Positions 46,021-55,694 of a stretch of 64,000 bases of DNA are shown here, in pieces. The notes below the pieces were generated by a model, which had not been told where the DNA came from, did no database searches, and was given only the letters and a program-made list of their open reading frames with translations. Made by a program: the position numbers and the translations under genes. Source of the stretch: Cyclobacterium sp. SYSU L10401 (GTDB lineage: Bacteria > Bacteroidota > Bacteroidia > Cytophagales > Cyclobacteriaceae); contig NZ_WOFO01000014.1 in assembly GCF_010993705.1 (NCBI RefSeq), forward strand, positions 27,777 to 91,776. The letters run 5' to 3'. Each line of letters starts with the position of its first letter. Position 1 is the stretch's first letter.

Positions 46021-47067
46021 TTATTCGAATTCCAAGTAGCGATCGAAAAAAGGAAACACATCATTGATCATACGACCATCAGGAGTCCACAAATTACTTG
46101 AATGTGTACCGATATACTCTTCGGCATCATGTTCAATGCCTAGTGCTTCCAGTTTTTCACTGAACATTCGGCAGGTGATCGGCAAATATTGGAATTCATC
46201 GTGTTTACCCCAGTCAATCTTAAAAGCGTTTAGTTTACTAAAGTTTTCGGCATATGAATCGAGCATATCATAAGGCAGGTTTTTATACCACTTTTTCAAT
46301 ACATCATAGTGAGTAAGAAGCGTATCTCGCTCCCATGAAAAGGGCATGTCTGCATAAAATGGTGGGTTATTCGGATTGGGTGAAAAAGCGCGGCCAAGGG
46401 CGACCATCGCTGTACCCTCGAATCCTTGATCGAACAGTGCTTCCCTTTTTTGAATTTCCTGTGCGTCTTTAAATCCCATATTGTTTGCTCCCCAGTCACA
46501 ACATAGCGTGAGCATAGCGGGAGACATGGCATATGCAGATGAAAATACATCAGGGTAAAACATGCCCATTTTTATTGCACCATGACCGCCCATTGACCAA
46601 CCACAAACACCACGACTATCCCTATTAGGTATCGTCCTGTATTTACTGTCGATATAGCTAACCAGATTTATTGCAGTAAAATCGGCCCAATTACCAGTAA
46701 GGGAAGAGTTTGTATAAAAACTTCCCTTATAGAGGGTATGCTGATTAGGAACCACAAGGATGAACGGTCTTATTTTATTCATTTCATAAGCAATCTCAAG
46801 TTTTTTATCAGTAGCAAACCAATTCAGGTTCGTGCTATCACTCGATGTAAACCCATGCAGGTAATATACCACAGGGTATCTTTTAGCTGGATTTTCTTCA
46901 TATCCCGGAGGCAAATAAACCAATATGCTTCTTGTGGGATTTTCTTCAACTTTATTTTCCAGAGAAGCAGCATACAGACTGTCAGCTACTATTGTAGGAG
47001 CTAATTGCTGTGCTACTCCAAAATGTGCAAATAGAAGAAGGGTTAGGAATAGATTAAATTTTTTCAT
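46021..47067 (-). CDS. Secreted esterase (alpha/beta hydrolase, esterase D/PF00756 family)
   Basis: 348 residues with a signal peptide (1-19, ending GVAQ). Esterase family marks: YLPPGYEENPAKRYPVVYYLHGF (oxyanion region), the nucleophile elbow GWSMGG (Ser158), and a late His in YIGTHSSNLW (His322). PF00756 enzymes include S-formylglutathione hydrolase, feruloyl and siderophore esterases, so the ester is unspecified. The 3' end of a second, decayed copy lies just upstream in the same orientation. Confidence 0.9.
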   Translation of the reverse strand: MKKFNLFLTLLLFAHFGVAQQLAPTIVADSLYAASLENKVEENPTRSILVYLPPGYEENPAKRYPVVYYLHGFTSSDSTNLNWFATDKKLEIAYEMNKIRPFILVVPNQHTLYKGSFYTNSSLTGNWADFTAINLVSYIDSKYRTIPNRDSRGVCGWSMGGHGAIKMGMFYPDVFSSAYAMSPAMLTLCCDWGANNMGFKDAQEIQKREALFDQGFEGTAMVALGRAFSPNPNNPPFYADMPFSWERDTLLTHYDVLKKWYKNLPYDMLDSYAENFSKLNAFKIDWGKHDEFQYLPITCRMFSEKLEALGIEHDAEEYIGTHSSNLWTPDGRMINDVFPFFDRYLEFE

Positions 47068-47175
47068 ATTATAATTTTTAAAGGATACTGAAATTTATCA
47101 GTCACATTGTTATGGTTATGAGAAGACCGATAATTGTGGTTCATTTTCGTATAGCTGTCGGTTAGCATGTTAAGT

Positions 47176-47305
47176 TTATTCGAATTCCAAGTAGCGATCG
47201 AAAAAAGGCAACATGTCGTTAATTACTCTTCCATCATCAGTCCAAAGCTTGTTTCCATGATCCCCTATAATTAATGGCCAATTTTTCAAGCTTTTTACTG
47301 AATTC
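47176..47305 (-). pseudogene. Remnant of a tandem second esterase gene (C-terminal end only)
   Basis: The complement gives IGDHGNKLWTDDGRVINDMLPFFDRYLEFE and a stop, matching the C-terminus of the neighbouring esterase (IGTHSSNLW then FFDRYLEFE). A frame break separates this from an EFSKKLEKLAIN stretch matching MFSEKLEALGIE of the intact gene. A 36-nt block at 47173-47208 is identical to 46018-46053. Everything upstream of about residue 290 is gone. The rest of 47068-47380 has no gene. Confidence 0.75.
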
Positions 47306-47380
47306 AATACTTGCAGCAATTTTAACTATCATTTTAAATGGTTCCATAGACATGAAGAATGAGTAGAATCTTATTCACTT

Positions 47381-47938
47381 TTAATTTTTAGGTTCATTCT
47401 GAATTCCATACACTTTTTCCCACATAGTGGTATATTCCTCTTGAAAGCGTTTAGCAGAATTTTTGGGAAATGGAAATCCGTCAGGTCCAACAAAAATGAA
47501 AGGGGTGTCTAAATCCGGATTTTCACGTTTACGTTTTTCCTCGAATTTCTCGAGATACCGGTCATAGTGCTCCACTAATTTATCTGCATCTTCAGTGAGC
47601 CCTGACGGGATGAAATGACTTTTTAATAATAACATATCTCTTATTTTTTCATTGCTATCTTTTAATATTTTTGCTTCCACGTAAAGATCATTTGCTTTTA
47701 ATTTTTTAAAAGCCCTTTCCGTTCTGTTCAAATGTATATTCATGGGTCCCAATAATTCTGCGATGGCCTGTTCTTTCCAGGTGTATTGCGATTTTTGGAT
47801 CAAAGCAATCTTTTCCGTTTGGATTTTTATATCGTGGGTAATTTGTTCTAAGCGTTTTTTGAAAAGTAAATTGAGAAGTACAGTTACCACTGCCCCCATA
47901 ACGGTTGCGCTAAATATCGTAGGTAAAAGAAAATCCAT
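47381..47938 (-). CDS. Membrane-anchored protein of unknown function, third gene of the PLD cluster
   Basis: 185 residues: one N-terminal helix (3-26, TIFSATVMGAVVTVLLNLLF), then a long amphipathic coiled-coil segment (28-150) with many Lys/Glu, and a C-terminal FIFVGPDGFPFPKNSAKRF segment. Family not recognised; the topology (one helix, cytoplasmic coil) is that of many Bacteroidota accessory proteins of about this length. It lies 62 nt after the PLD gene, same strand. Confidence 0.7.
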   Translation of the reverse strand: MDFLLPTIFSATVMGAVVTVLLNLLFKKRLEQITHDIKIQTEKIALIQKSQYTWKEQAIAELLGPMNIHLNRTERAFKKLKANDLYVEAKILKDSNEKIRDMLLLKSHFIPSGLTEDADKLVEHYDRYLEKFEEKRKRENPDLDTPFIFVGPDGFPFPKNSAKRFQEEYTTMWEKVYGIQNEPKN

Positions 47939-48000
47939 AGTTATTTGATTTTAGGTTGAACAGCATTGTTTTTTTCACCTTACATTCTAAATCTAACAAT

Positions 48001-49728
48001 TTATAAATTTTTAGGTCCATAATGAGCTTCTACGATATCCCAAACTAAATCTTCAAATTCCTTGGTTAATGTATATTTTGCAAGCTCATCACATTTCTCA
48101 ATAATATTAAGTGAAGGAATATTTGATAGTTGATCATACTTAGGATTTTTTGATGCTTCGTCCATCATCTTGCTTTCTCTTGCCGCATATGCACGTAAAA
48201 ACTTGTTTATTTCAATGTCTTTATCTTCTCCAAAGAAATTTAATGGACAAATTGTGATTGTTACGTCTGGCCAATTAAATGGATCTTCCATTAAATCAGC
48301 AATCTCTTTATCATTTCTTAAAGGGCCCAAATAATACCGGCTAAAAAGTTTTCTTTTAAAATTTCGAATCGAAAACACTGAGTCCTTGTTGGGTTCATAA
48401 ATTACAATTCCAGTTTCACTATCTACTTCAAGTGATCTATAATTACAATTAAATGATCCCATTGTCATAATTTCATCATCAGCTATCAATAGTTTTGAGT
48501 GAACGACTTCTCTCCATGAATAAAATTGTTTATGCGCAGGTGCTATTTGATACACACGTACTTTCTTATCAAATTCCGCAATAGAACTAGTTTTTTCTAA
48601 CGTATTTCTATTTGGGATTCTCCCATATTTTAAAGTTTGATAAAACTTGCGCCTAGCTCTATAAGGGAAAATTAAATCTGGTTTAGCAAGTTCTGAATCT
48701 TGAGTTAAGATGATTAGCTTCTTCAAACCTTTTCTTAAGGCTTTATGTAAGGCTTTCGCAATCTCCAGACTTATAATATACTGATCCTCAATATATATGT
48801 AGTCTTTTGTATTTTCTATGATTGCTAACAATGTTCGTTTTGCGGTTCTATCATTAATGTTTTTCCTGAAATTTTTAGGTGTATTATAAGTACCAATCAC
48901 ACCCATCATTGGATATTCATTATTGTTGTCTGGATTATACATTGCCTGCGGGAAGTATATTTTGGGCAGTTTAAAGTGCCTCGTTAATGGATTATTATTC
49001 CACTTATATTCAATACCTTTCCATCTTACGCTAAATTTCTTAAATATTTGTTCTGCACCATCGGAATGAATACAACATTGGACATCAAATTGACTAAACA
49101 ATCTGTTTTTGTTAATGTCCATTCCCCCACAATATGCCCTTAAGCCATCAGCATTTTGTATTAAAACAACTTTTTCATGGTGTGATGCAACATTATCAAT
49201 TGCAAACAATTTTTTTATCGGAGCTAATGAGCTTGGTAAATCTATGACAGATGTCAATAACTCTATAAATAAGTCTCCAAACCAATTTTTCGGGATTGGC
49301 AATTTTGATTTGAGGCTTGCTATTGCTTTACTAGCTACTAACGGCCTGTACACTACATTATCAGTAAGTGCGATAACATCAAATTTCTTGTTATTTTCCG
49401 CAAGTTCATTTAGAAAATTAATGGCGTAAATATTTTTCTTATAGTATAGTGGGTTATCCCAGAGCAAGACTCTTACGGCTACTCCCTGTTTTACCGCATT
49501 TAATAGCAAATTAGATAATTTTGTACTTTCATCATCTGGCACAAGATTGAAGTTGATGTCAAGCATCCACCCCAATATGTATATAAAGTCACCTTTCCGG
49601 GTAGTTTTCTGAATTGAACTAGTAAGGTGTTGAAAATATTCAACCCCCTCAACAAAATATTCAATTTTACTATTCAGAGTAGTTTGGTTTACATTTTGAT
49701 TCAATATTTTATTCCATGAAATCGGCAT
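48001..49728 (-). CDS. Phospholipase D superfamily protein
   Basis: 575 residues, cytosolic by sequence (no signal). Two PLD catalytic repeats: HHEKVVLI (about residue 183) followed by YCGGMDINKNR, and HSKLLIADD (about 408) followed by MGSFNCNYRS. The second is a full HxKx4D; in the first the Asp position is Gln. The flanking order (N-terminal YFQHLTSSIQ and GDFIYILGWM) is that of PLD enzymes that act on phospholipids or other phosphodiesters, not the small nuclease form. The gene starts 18 nt after the 1099-residue protein. Reaction inferred from the family only. Confidence 0.85.
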   Translation of the reverse strand: MPISWNKILNQNVNQTTLNSKIEYFVEGVEYFQHLTSSIQKTTRKGDFIYILGWMLDINFNLVPDDESTKLSNLLLNAVKQGVAVRVLLWDNPLYYKKNIYAINFLNELAENNKKFDVIALTDNVVYRPLVASKAIASLKSKLPIPKNWFGDLFIELLTSVIDLPSSLAPIKKLFAIDNVASHHEKVVLIQNADGLRAYCGGMDINKNRLFSQFDVQCCIHSDGAEQIFKKFSVRWKGIEYKWNNNPLTRHFKLPKIYFPQAMYNPDNNNEYPMMGVIGTYNTPKNFRKNINDRTAKRTLLAIIENTKDYIYIEDQYIISLEIAKALHKALRKGLKKLIILTQDSELAKPDLIFPYRARRKFYQTLKYGRIPNRNTLEKTSSIAEFDKKVRVYQIAPAHKQFYSWREVVHSKLLIADDEIMTMGSFNCNYRSLEVDSETGIVIYEPNKDSVFSIRNFKRKLFSRYYLGPLRNDKEIADLMEDPFNWPDVTITICPLNFFGEDKDIEINKFLRAYAARESKMMDEASKNPKYDQLSNIPSLNIIEKCDELAKYTLTKEFEDLVWDIVEAHYGPKNL

Positions 49729-49745
49729 ATCAAAAGAATGAAAAC

Positions 49746-52700
49746 TTAATCCTTAAAAACATCTAATTTAGATTCCTCATCCAACCACAACAAACTTGTC
49801 GGCAACTCAACCACCCACGATTCACCCACATAAGTCGCTCCTAAGGATACCCCAAATGTGCCATCGTCATAGGGAAATGGTTTATTCAGTGTTACTTTTT
49901 GATTGGCTTCATCCACGTTAATAATGCGGTAGCTTTTTAGACCAATTAAAATTTCCCGGTCAATATCATCTTCAGTAAAATCAGTGCCGTCCTTGCCTTG
50001 AATTTCATTACTGTCCTTTTCTGCTTCAATCTTACCAGGTCTTTCAATAAACTCGTTGTCCATTTGCTCCTTGAGTTGTTCAATTAGTGGCACTGTTGGA
50101 TATTGGCTTAATGTATCCTCTTCCGCATCTGTTTCCGGTTGTGGAGCATCAATGGTTTCCCAGGGCTCTCCACCTGATTCTATATAATTACCAATGACAT
50201 CTTGAAAACCCGGTCTGATGGGCACCCACATACGGGCATAGCCTGCCTTCAGAAATTTTTCGAACAATGGATCCGTATCTTTCAGATGCAGTGTGTCTAT
50301 CCAGTTATCTTTTCTCCCCCAGAAATAATCATAAAACAAGTACGTTGCATGCTGCCATTCGAAGGCCTGTTCAAAAAACTGTACAAACTGGCCTTCTACT
50401 TTCGCATCTTCCAGGTCTATTTCCGGAAAACCCAACCCTTGGTTTAAGTTTTGCCACATGGCATTAAAGCCTTCGTACTCCTGACCTGTCAAAATGGAGA
50501 TGGCATGTTTTTTTAACTCAGTTTTCTCTGTTTCCCGGTTAATCAAAGGATTTTGTCCCTGAATATTAATTTCGGTCTCAAATGATTGGGCCTGTAACGA
50601 TTCTTCGTAATCCAATTTCAAGCCATTATAGGCATTGATTATAGCCGAATAAGTATCTATTTGCCATTGTTGAAAAGCTTCCTGTTTTCGCTCACAGGTA
50701 ATGGCTACATTTAAGATTGCATAAAAATTTATATCCGCTGAGTAAGCTATTCCTAGTTCTATTTCTTCTTCCTCGTTATCCAGTAGTATTTCATTGGGTC
50801 CTTTATTAAGAAACAATTCATTATCAAAATTATAGTCAAAGTTTAGTATAACCGGATGAGCTGTTATTATGGGCAATCCATTCACAATCTCATTTTCTTC
50901 CTGAACATTTCCAACATCTGTTTCTCTACTTTGATCAGTCAGTGTTCTTGAAAGGATCAAATTATTACCGCATGTGACCCTCACACCAAAATTCGCTGCA
51001 TTTGTTCCCCCAGGTCCTGCTGATTCATGCGATCTGCCTGCAGCTAAAACATATTCAGCAGATTTTGCTCTATAATTTGAAGGAATTGTTACTTGCTTAG
51101 TCTCGTCACCTGCCATTTGTATGCTATTTTCAGCTTGAAAATGTACGCTTATGGCTCCTGATTGCACGATAAATTCAGGTGGCGGTGGTGTAACATCACT
51201 TACCCCATACTTGCTCACAAAGCACATATAGTTGGATAATTTCAAATCGGTGGGTTTAAGTTTTGAAAAAACTCCATTCTCACAAAAGCCAGGTTCATCC
51301 GGTTTTGGAACCTTTGTACCTTCTAAAGGTTTTTTTGACATGGCATAGCGGTAAAATGCAGCCGGTTCGGGAATTAAAAATTCCAGTGTACCTCTTTTAC
51401 CATAATCGAAAACTTGTGCTTGGTATAGTTTATTTACCCATTTGTAAATCCCCGTGATATGACCATTATTTGTATTAGTTTCAGAAGGAGAGTTATCAAT
51501 CTTATGTTTATTGATAACCTCTACTTCGCTTATGGTGGTTTTTGAACGTCGTTGCAACACGCGTTCTTTTATTTTTTGTACCGACCGGCTGACAACATCT
51601 TTTGAATAATTGGAAGCCGACCTTCTGCTGGTTTCGGTGGCCGTATCACTGGCATAATTCCCGTGGGCTTCAACCTTCACCGGACCGTATGATGCACTCG
51701 TGGTTATCCCAGCTTCTTTGCTCACATCTCGACTAATAGTTTTTGATGTTTCTGACTGTAATTCAAATCGATCCGTGGTTTCCAAGTCCTTTTCAAATTC
51801 CTCCTCTCTTTCCGTCTCCTCAAATACAGTTTCCTCCGTTCTGTCCAGTTTACGATGTTGCCTGCTTTTAAATTCTCCTTTAAGAACATTTTCAATATGG
51901 GCAATTTCGCCCGGTTCATAGTCAAGTAGCTCCTGACGGACCATCAACAAGTCCTGTTCTCCAATATTATTAACATGTCCTTTGGTAAGTCCTGTAAAAT
52001 TATTTTCTTTTTTCTTCTCCTCTACCACGACCACTTCACAGGCACCGCATTTTTTTTTAACCAGAACGAAGGTGTCCAGTACACCCATAAGTTCATCTTT
52101 AAAACCATCGACGTTTATTTTTTTTGATTGAAGAGTAATTTCTTGTTCTATAGCTTCTAAGGCATAGGGAATGTCCACAATATCATCCTTTAAGCCTATT
52201 TTATTTGAGATAATATCCTTTGTTGTGTTACTAAGCGCTTTGAACTTATCTGTTGGAAGTGCCGAAAGGTTTGCTTTTTTCCCCTCCCTCCTTTTCGGGC
52301 TTTTTTTCAATTCAAGAAGGTGTAGTGAATAGGCATTTGAAAGTTCATCAATGGCTTTGCTGCTTTCTTCAATTTTTTTATTCAGGTCATTAATTTCCTG
52401 AATCCGTTTTTTCAGTGCGTCTCTTTTCTTTTCCTGCTCTTTATCATTTTTTTCTTTTCTTTCTTTGTTCTGATTAGGTAATGGAAATAACTGTGAGGGG
52501 AGTAATAAGGTAGCACGTCTTATCTTTCGTACTTTTTTCGGGGTTTTCTTTTCTCCATCTTCTTTAGCCAGGTACTCCAACAAGGCTATATGTCTACATA
52601 ACCGCATCAGGCGACTTCGTAAGCCCACTACAGAAGGTTTCACCACGGAGGCAGCTATGAGACTATCAGCAATCAGGCGCTTATCCTGTTGAAATTCTAT

Positions 52701-53045
52701 ACTTTCGACGAATTTTTTTAAGTCTTCAAATAATTGTGTTGAAAAAGTGATTATGACATCAACATCAATATTCTTTTGTGTTAACATCCAGTCGTCAAAT
52801 TCGAACAATTTTGTTCTCAATTGTTTCCTATTCTTGAGAAAAGCATTTGTCTGCATTGCTCTTTTTGCAGATTGCTTTATTTGTTCCAAGGATTTATCCT
52901 CAATGCGCATTTTTACAAGTCCGGAAAATATTTTGTAGTTACTGACCTCCTCTTCAATAATCTGGATTGTGGAGTCCTTTAACCTCTCATTTGATATTGC
53001 TTGAGGATTATGAATAATTGAAAATCTGAAAATTTCTTTGATCAT
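49746..53045 (-). CDS. Large uncharacterised coiled-coil protein, first gene of the PLD cluster
   Basis: 1099 residues, no signal peptide or membrane helix. An N-terminal helical region (1-180), a highly charged coiled coil (about 190-255), a CGAC pair (about 333), an acidic stretch (about 385-425), a Ser/Thr-rich amphipathic segment (SASYGPVKVEAHGNY, about 450-510), then a conserved-looking block GIYKWVNKLYQAQVFDYGKR and LEFLIPEPAAFYRYA (about 528-568). The C-terminal third has YLFYDYFWGRKDNW (about 900) and a beta-rich end. From memory, proteins with the GIYKW...PEPAAFY block occur in several phyla as large uncharacterised proteins; I could not check. Function unknown; the adjacent PLD gene suggests joint action. 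Confidence 0.75.
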   Translation of the reverse strand: MIKEIFRFSIIHNPQAISNERLKDSTIQIIEEEVSNYKIFSGLVKMRIEDKSLEQIKQSAKRAMQTNAFLKNRKQLRTKLFEFDDWMLTQKNIDVDVIITFSTQLFEDLKKFVESIEFQQDKRLIADSLIAASVVKPSVVGLRSRLMRLCRHIALLEYLAKEDGEKKTPKKVRKIRRATLLLPSQLFPLPNQNKERKEKNDKEQEKKRDALKKRIQEINDLNKKIEESSKAIDELSNAYSLHLLELKKSPKRREGKKANLSALPTDKFKALSNTTKDIISNKIGLKDDIVDIPYALEAIEQEITLQSKKINVDGFKDELMGVLDTFVLVKKKCGACEVVVVEEKKKENNFTGLTKGHVNNIGEQDLLMVRQELLDYEPGEIAHIENVLKGEFKSRQHRKLDRTEETVFEETEREEEFEKDLETTDRFELQSETSKTISRDVSKEAGITTSASYGPVKVEAHGNYASDTATETSRRSASNYSKDVVSRSVQKIKERVLQRRSKTTISEVEVINKHKIDNSPSETNTNNGHITGIYKWVNKLYQAQVFDYGKRGTLEFLIPEPAAFYRYAMSKKPLEGTKVPKPDEPGFCENGVFSKLKPTDLKLSNYMCFVSKYGVSDVTPPPPEFIVQSGAISVHFQAENSIQMAGDETKQVTIPSNYRAKSAEYVLAAGRSHESAGPGGTNAANFGVRVTCGNNLILSRTLTDQSRETDVGNVQEENEIVNGLPIITAHPVILNFDYNFDNELFLNKGPNEILLDNEEEEIELGIAYSADINFYAILNVAITCERKQEAFQQWQIDTYSAIINAYNGLKLDYEESLQAQSFETEINIQGQNPLINRETEKTELKKHAISILTGQEYEGFNAMWQNLNQGLGFPEIDLEDAKVEGQFVQFFEQAFEWQHATYLFYDYFWGRKDNWIDTLHLKDTDPLFEKFLKAGYARMWVPIRPGFQDVIGNYIESGGEPWETIDAPQPETDAEEDTLSQYPTVPLIEQLKEQMDNEFIERPGKIEAEKDSNEIQGKDGTDFTEDDIDREILIGLKSYRIINVDEANQKVTLNKPFPYDDGTFGVSLGATYVGESWVVELPTSLLWLDEESKLDVFKD

Positions 53046-53093
53046 TTTTTTACTCTTTAGGGTTTAAATATATTTTGCTAACATACTGGTCAA

Positions 53094-54467
53094 TCACCCC
53101 GGTTTGATATTCTGGTTCACATGGAAGAAGTTATCCGGATCATATTTGGCTTTAACTTTCTGCAGGCGTTCGTAATTATCACCGTAAGATGCTTCAACAC
53201 GATCCTGCCCTTCTTCCATCATAAAATTGACATAGGATCCGCCAAGCGTGTGTGGATGCACTGCTTTCCAATAGTCCCGTGCCCAGGTTTTTATTTTTTG
53301 AGCATTTTCAGGATCGGGATCTACACCCACGATCACCATCGACCACTGTGCATCACGTTTACTCCAGGCCGTTTCGTCCTTTCCGACCTTATGCACGGCA
53401 CCATCTACCGGGTAGAGATGCATGGTAGATAGAGGAGTAGGGACTTCGGCAAATTTTATATGTTCTTGAATGGCTTCATCAGATAGTTCTTTGACAAAAT
53501 CACCTTTCCAATACCATTGGTGTCCGGAAGGATAGAGTGCATCGAACATGGATTGCAATGCCGGATAAGGCATCTCGCCCGTAAATTCAAACAGCGGCTC
53601 AGCTACATCACGGGCCTGTTGCACAAATCCTTTAAACTGGTCCTTCGGGCCGGTATAGCACCATAACAGGCCACACACTTTTTCACTGTGAATCTCTTCC
53701 GGAAAAGGGTCAGCTGCAGCCACTTCGGCTATCAGATAAAAAGCATACAGATCATCAGGCATTTCAGGCAGCCAGTCGCGGTACCACTTCATCGTGGTTT
53801 CAAGTTGATCGATCGGCCAAAACATGGGTCCTGCAATTACATTTTTCACGGGATGAAGCCGGTATTCAAATGAAATTACGACTCCAAAATTGCCGCCCCC
53901 ACCACGCAATGCCCAAAATAGAGCTGCGTTTTCCTTTTCATTTGCGTGTACAATTTTCCCATTGGCAAGCACTACTTCAGCGCTGATGAGATTATCAATG
54001 GTGAGGCCATATTTACGGGTGAGGTATCCATGGCCGCCCCCTAGTGTCAGTCCTGCCACTCCGGTTGTAGAATTGACCCCGCTCACCGTTGCCAGACCGA
54101 ACTCATGCGTGGCGGCATCCACTTCTCCCCAGGTACAGCCGGGCTCCACTCGGACTGTTTTATTTTCAGCATTAACCCGAATGCTTTTCATAGGGGAAAG
54201 ATCGATCACCAATCCCTCATCTACCAGTGCAAGGCCCGGGCCGCTGTGTCCCCCGCCGCGAATGGATACTTCTATCCCTTCTTCCCGGGCATAATTTACC
54301 GATGTGATTACATCATCCTTGTTTTTGCATTTCACAATGATTAAAGGATATTTGTCGATCATGGCATTGTAAATGGCACGAGCCTCATCGTAATTGTCAT
54401 CCGTTGGAAGAATGATCTCTCCGTTTAGTTTTTCTTTCAAAAGGTTGATGGATATTGTAGATTTCAT
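53094..54467 (-). CDS. FAD-linked oxidase (berberine-bridge-enzyme-like)
   Basis: 457 residues: FAD-binding type 4 domain with RGGGHS (His74, the usual covalent FAD attachment) and GLTLGGGHGYLTRKYGL, then a substrate domain and a C-terminal BBE segment (NYERLQKVKAKYDPDNFFHVNQNI). Unlike bicovalent BBE enzymes there is no Cys at the second attachment position (VSGVNSTTGVAG). Oxidises an alcohol or sugar using O2 and makes H2O2; substrate not predictable. No signal peptide. 48 nt upstream of the large protein gene on the same strand. Confidence 0.9.
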   Translation of the reverse strand: MKSTISINLLKEKLNGEIILPTDDNYDEARAIYNAMIDKYPLIIVKCKNKDDVITSVNYAREEGIEVSIRGGGHSGPGLALVDEGLVIDLSPMKSIRVNAENKTVRVEPGCTWGEVDAATHEFGLATVSGVNSTTGVAGLTLGGGHGYLTRKYGLTIDNLISAEVVLANGKIVHANEKENAALFWALRGGGGNFGVVISFEYRLHPVKNVIAGPMFWPIDQLETTMKWYRDWLPEMPDDLYAFYLIAEVAAADPFPEEIHSEKVCGLLWCYTGPKDQFKGFVQQARDVAEPLFEFTGEMPYPALQSMFDALYPSGHQWYWKGDFVKELSDEAIQEHIKFAEVPTPLSTMHLYPVDGAVHKVGKDETAWSKRDAQWSMVIVGVDPDPENAQKIKTWARDYWKAVHPHTLGGSYVNFMMEEGQDRVEASYGDNYERLQKVKAKYDPDNFFHVNQNIKPG

Positions 54468-54739
54468 AGTTATACTGGTTTGATATGGTTTGTAATTTAT
54501 TTATGTGAATCTGATAATTCTATCTTTGAATGATCAAGGAAAGCCTGATCTTCGAAATTTTCATTTAGAATGAAACTCCCTGGATTATGGATCAACCTTT
54601 CTGAATAATTGGCATGTATTCATCACCTAACATGCTATAAACAGCAATCCCTAGTTGATCTCATCGACGTTGATCTTGGGCATAAACTCCCAATGATTGG
54701 TTTCCTTTCGATATGCAACTTAAAAAATCATTGATATAC
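54468..54739. other. Gap between AraC gene and FAD oxidase, no intact gene
   Basis: On the minus strand, 54645-54720 reads YRKETNHWEFMPKINVDEIN and then a stop, which has coding character and may be a relic, but it has stop codons on both sides. No promoter match was found for the oxidase. Confidence 0.3.
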
Positions 54740-54828
54740 AGGCTTTTCTCAAAAGATCAAAATCTTTGCTTAGCCGTCCAGGCGCTACGATTTCGAGGCT
54801 TTTCCGAAAAGTTCAGAATCTTTACTTA
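54740..54828. repeat. Two 33-bp imperfect direct repeats downstream of the AraC gene
   Basis: 54740-54772 and 54796-54828 align without gaps, 28 of 33 identical, start-to-start distance 56 bp. Each contains a small inverted motif (CTTTTC...GAAAAG in the second copy). They end 5 nt before the AraC stop codon, in the 366-nt gap towards the FAD oxidase (54468-54833), where they could serve as regulator sites or transcript-end structures. Confidence 0.6.
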
Positions 54829-54833
54829 TTGGT

Positions 54834-55694
54834 TCAGTGTTTCTGAAACGCTGAAGGGGAGATATGGAATTTTTTCTTGAAAACCCTGCTGAAATGTGAT
54901 AAATTTTCAAATCCGCATTCATAGACTACCTGGCCAACTGTTTTATCGGTGGTCTCCAAAAAAGCTTTTGCTCTTTGAAGGCGACGATTTGTAAGCCATT
55001 TTCCAGGGGTGGTTTGGTAGTGCTTTTTAAAATCTCGCTTAAATGTGGACAAACTTCTGTTTGCCAGGTTGGCAAAATCCTGAAGTTTTAAATCGTACCA
55101 ATAGTTCTCTTCCATCACTTCCCAAATCGGAGTTTGATACCGATCTACAATTTTCAGGATATATGCGAGGATATGTTTGTTCTTTGGGTTGGAGAAAATA
55201 TTAAAAAGTAACTCTTTGAACTTATTTTCAAGTACACTCTCCGGAATTGGTTTATTATTTCCAAAGTAGGGGAGGAAGCTGGTATAACAACTCCTGATCT
55301 GATCGTCAATCTCAAATGTTTCGATCATTTCCTTACCTGGTTCAGGTAAATCAGTCAGTGGCAAATAGGATCTGAACTCCTCAAATATAAACCGGAGGTA
55401 TTTATCTTTCACATAGAATACCAAGGTGTCCCATCCACTATAATCGGCAGGTAGTTCCTGTAAAAAAGCACATTTTTTTAGCAATTCACCTTTTCCAGTG
55501 CTGTGTTCCCATATTTGATCACCGTGTTTTTGAATCCGTTTACCGCTTAATGTAAAAAGGATCTGGGTATGCTTGGAGTAGAGTTGCATTATCTCATCCC
55601 GCTGGGGGCATGTGTAATATAAAACGAGCGTATCTTTTACAGAAAATTGAGGGAAAAGCTTCGGATTCGATAATTGTAATTCATACAGATCCAT
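54834..55694 (-). CDS. AraC-family transcriptional regulator
   Basis: 286 residues: an N-terminal ligand-sensing region (1-180) and a C-terminal HTH_18 DNA-binding domain (about 185-285) with LQDFANLANRSLSTFKRDFKKHYQTTPGKWL and the second helix-turn-helix VGQVVYECGFENLSHFSRVFKKKF. It probably acts as an activator. The nearest gene in the same direction is the FAD oxidase, a plausible target. The N-terminal domain is not the AraC cupin in an obvious way. The 282 nt upstream (55695-55976) carries no gene. Confidence 0.92.
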   Translation of the reverse strand: MDLYELQLSNPKLFPQFSVKDTLVLYYTCPQRDEIMQLYSKHTQILFTLSGKRIQKHGDQIWEHSTGKGELLKKCAFLQELPADYSGWDTLVFYVKDKYLRFIFEEFRSYLPLTDLPEPGKEMIETFEIDDQIRSCYTSFLPYFGNNKPIPESVLENKFKELLFNIFSNPKNKHILAYILKIVDRYQTPIWEVMEENYWYDLKLQDFANLANRSLSTFKRDFKKHYQTTPGKWLTNRRLQRAKAFLETTDKTVGQVVYECGFENLSHFSRVFKKKFHISPSAFQKH

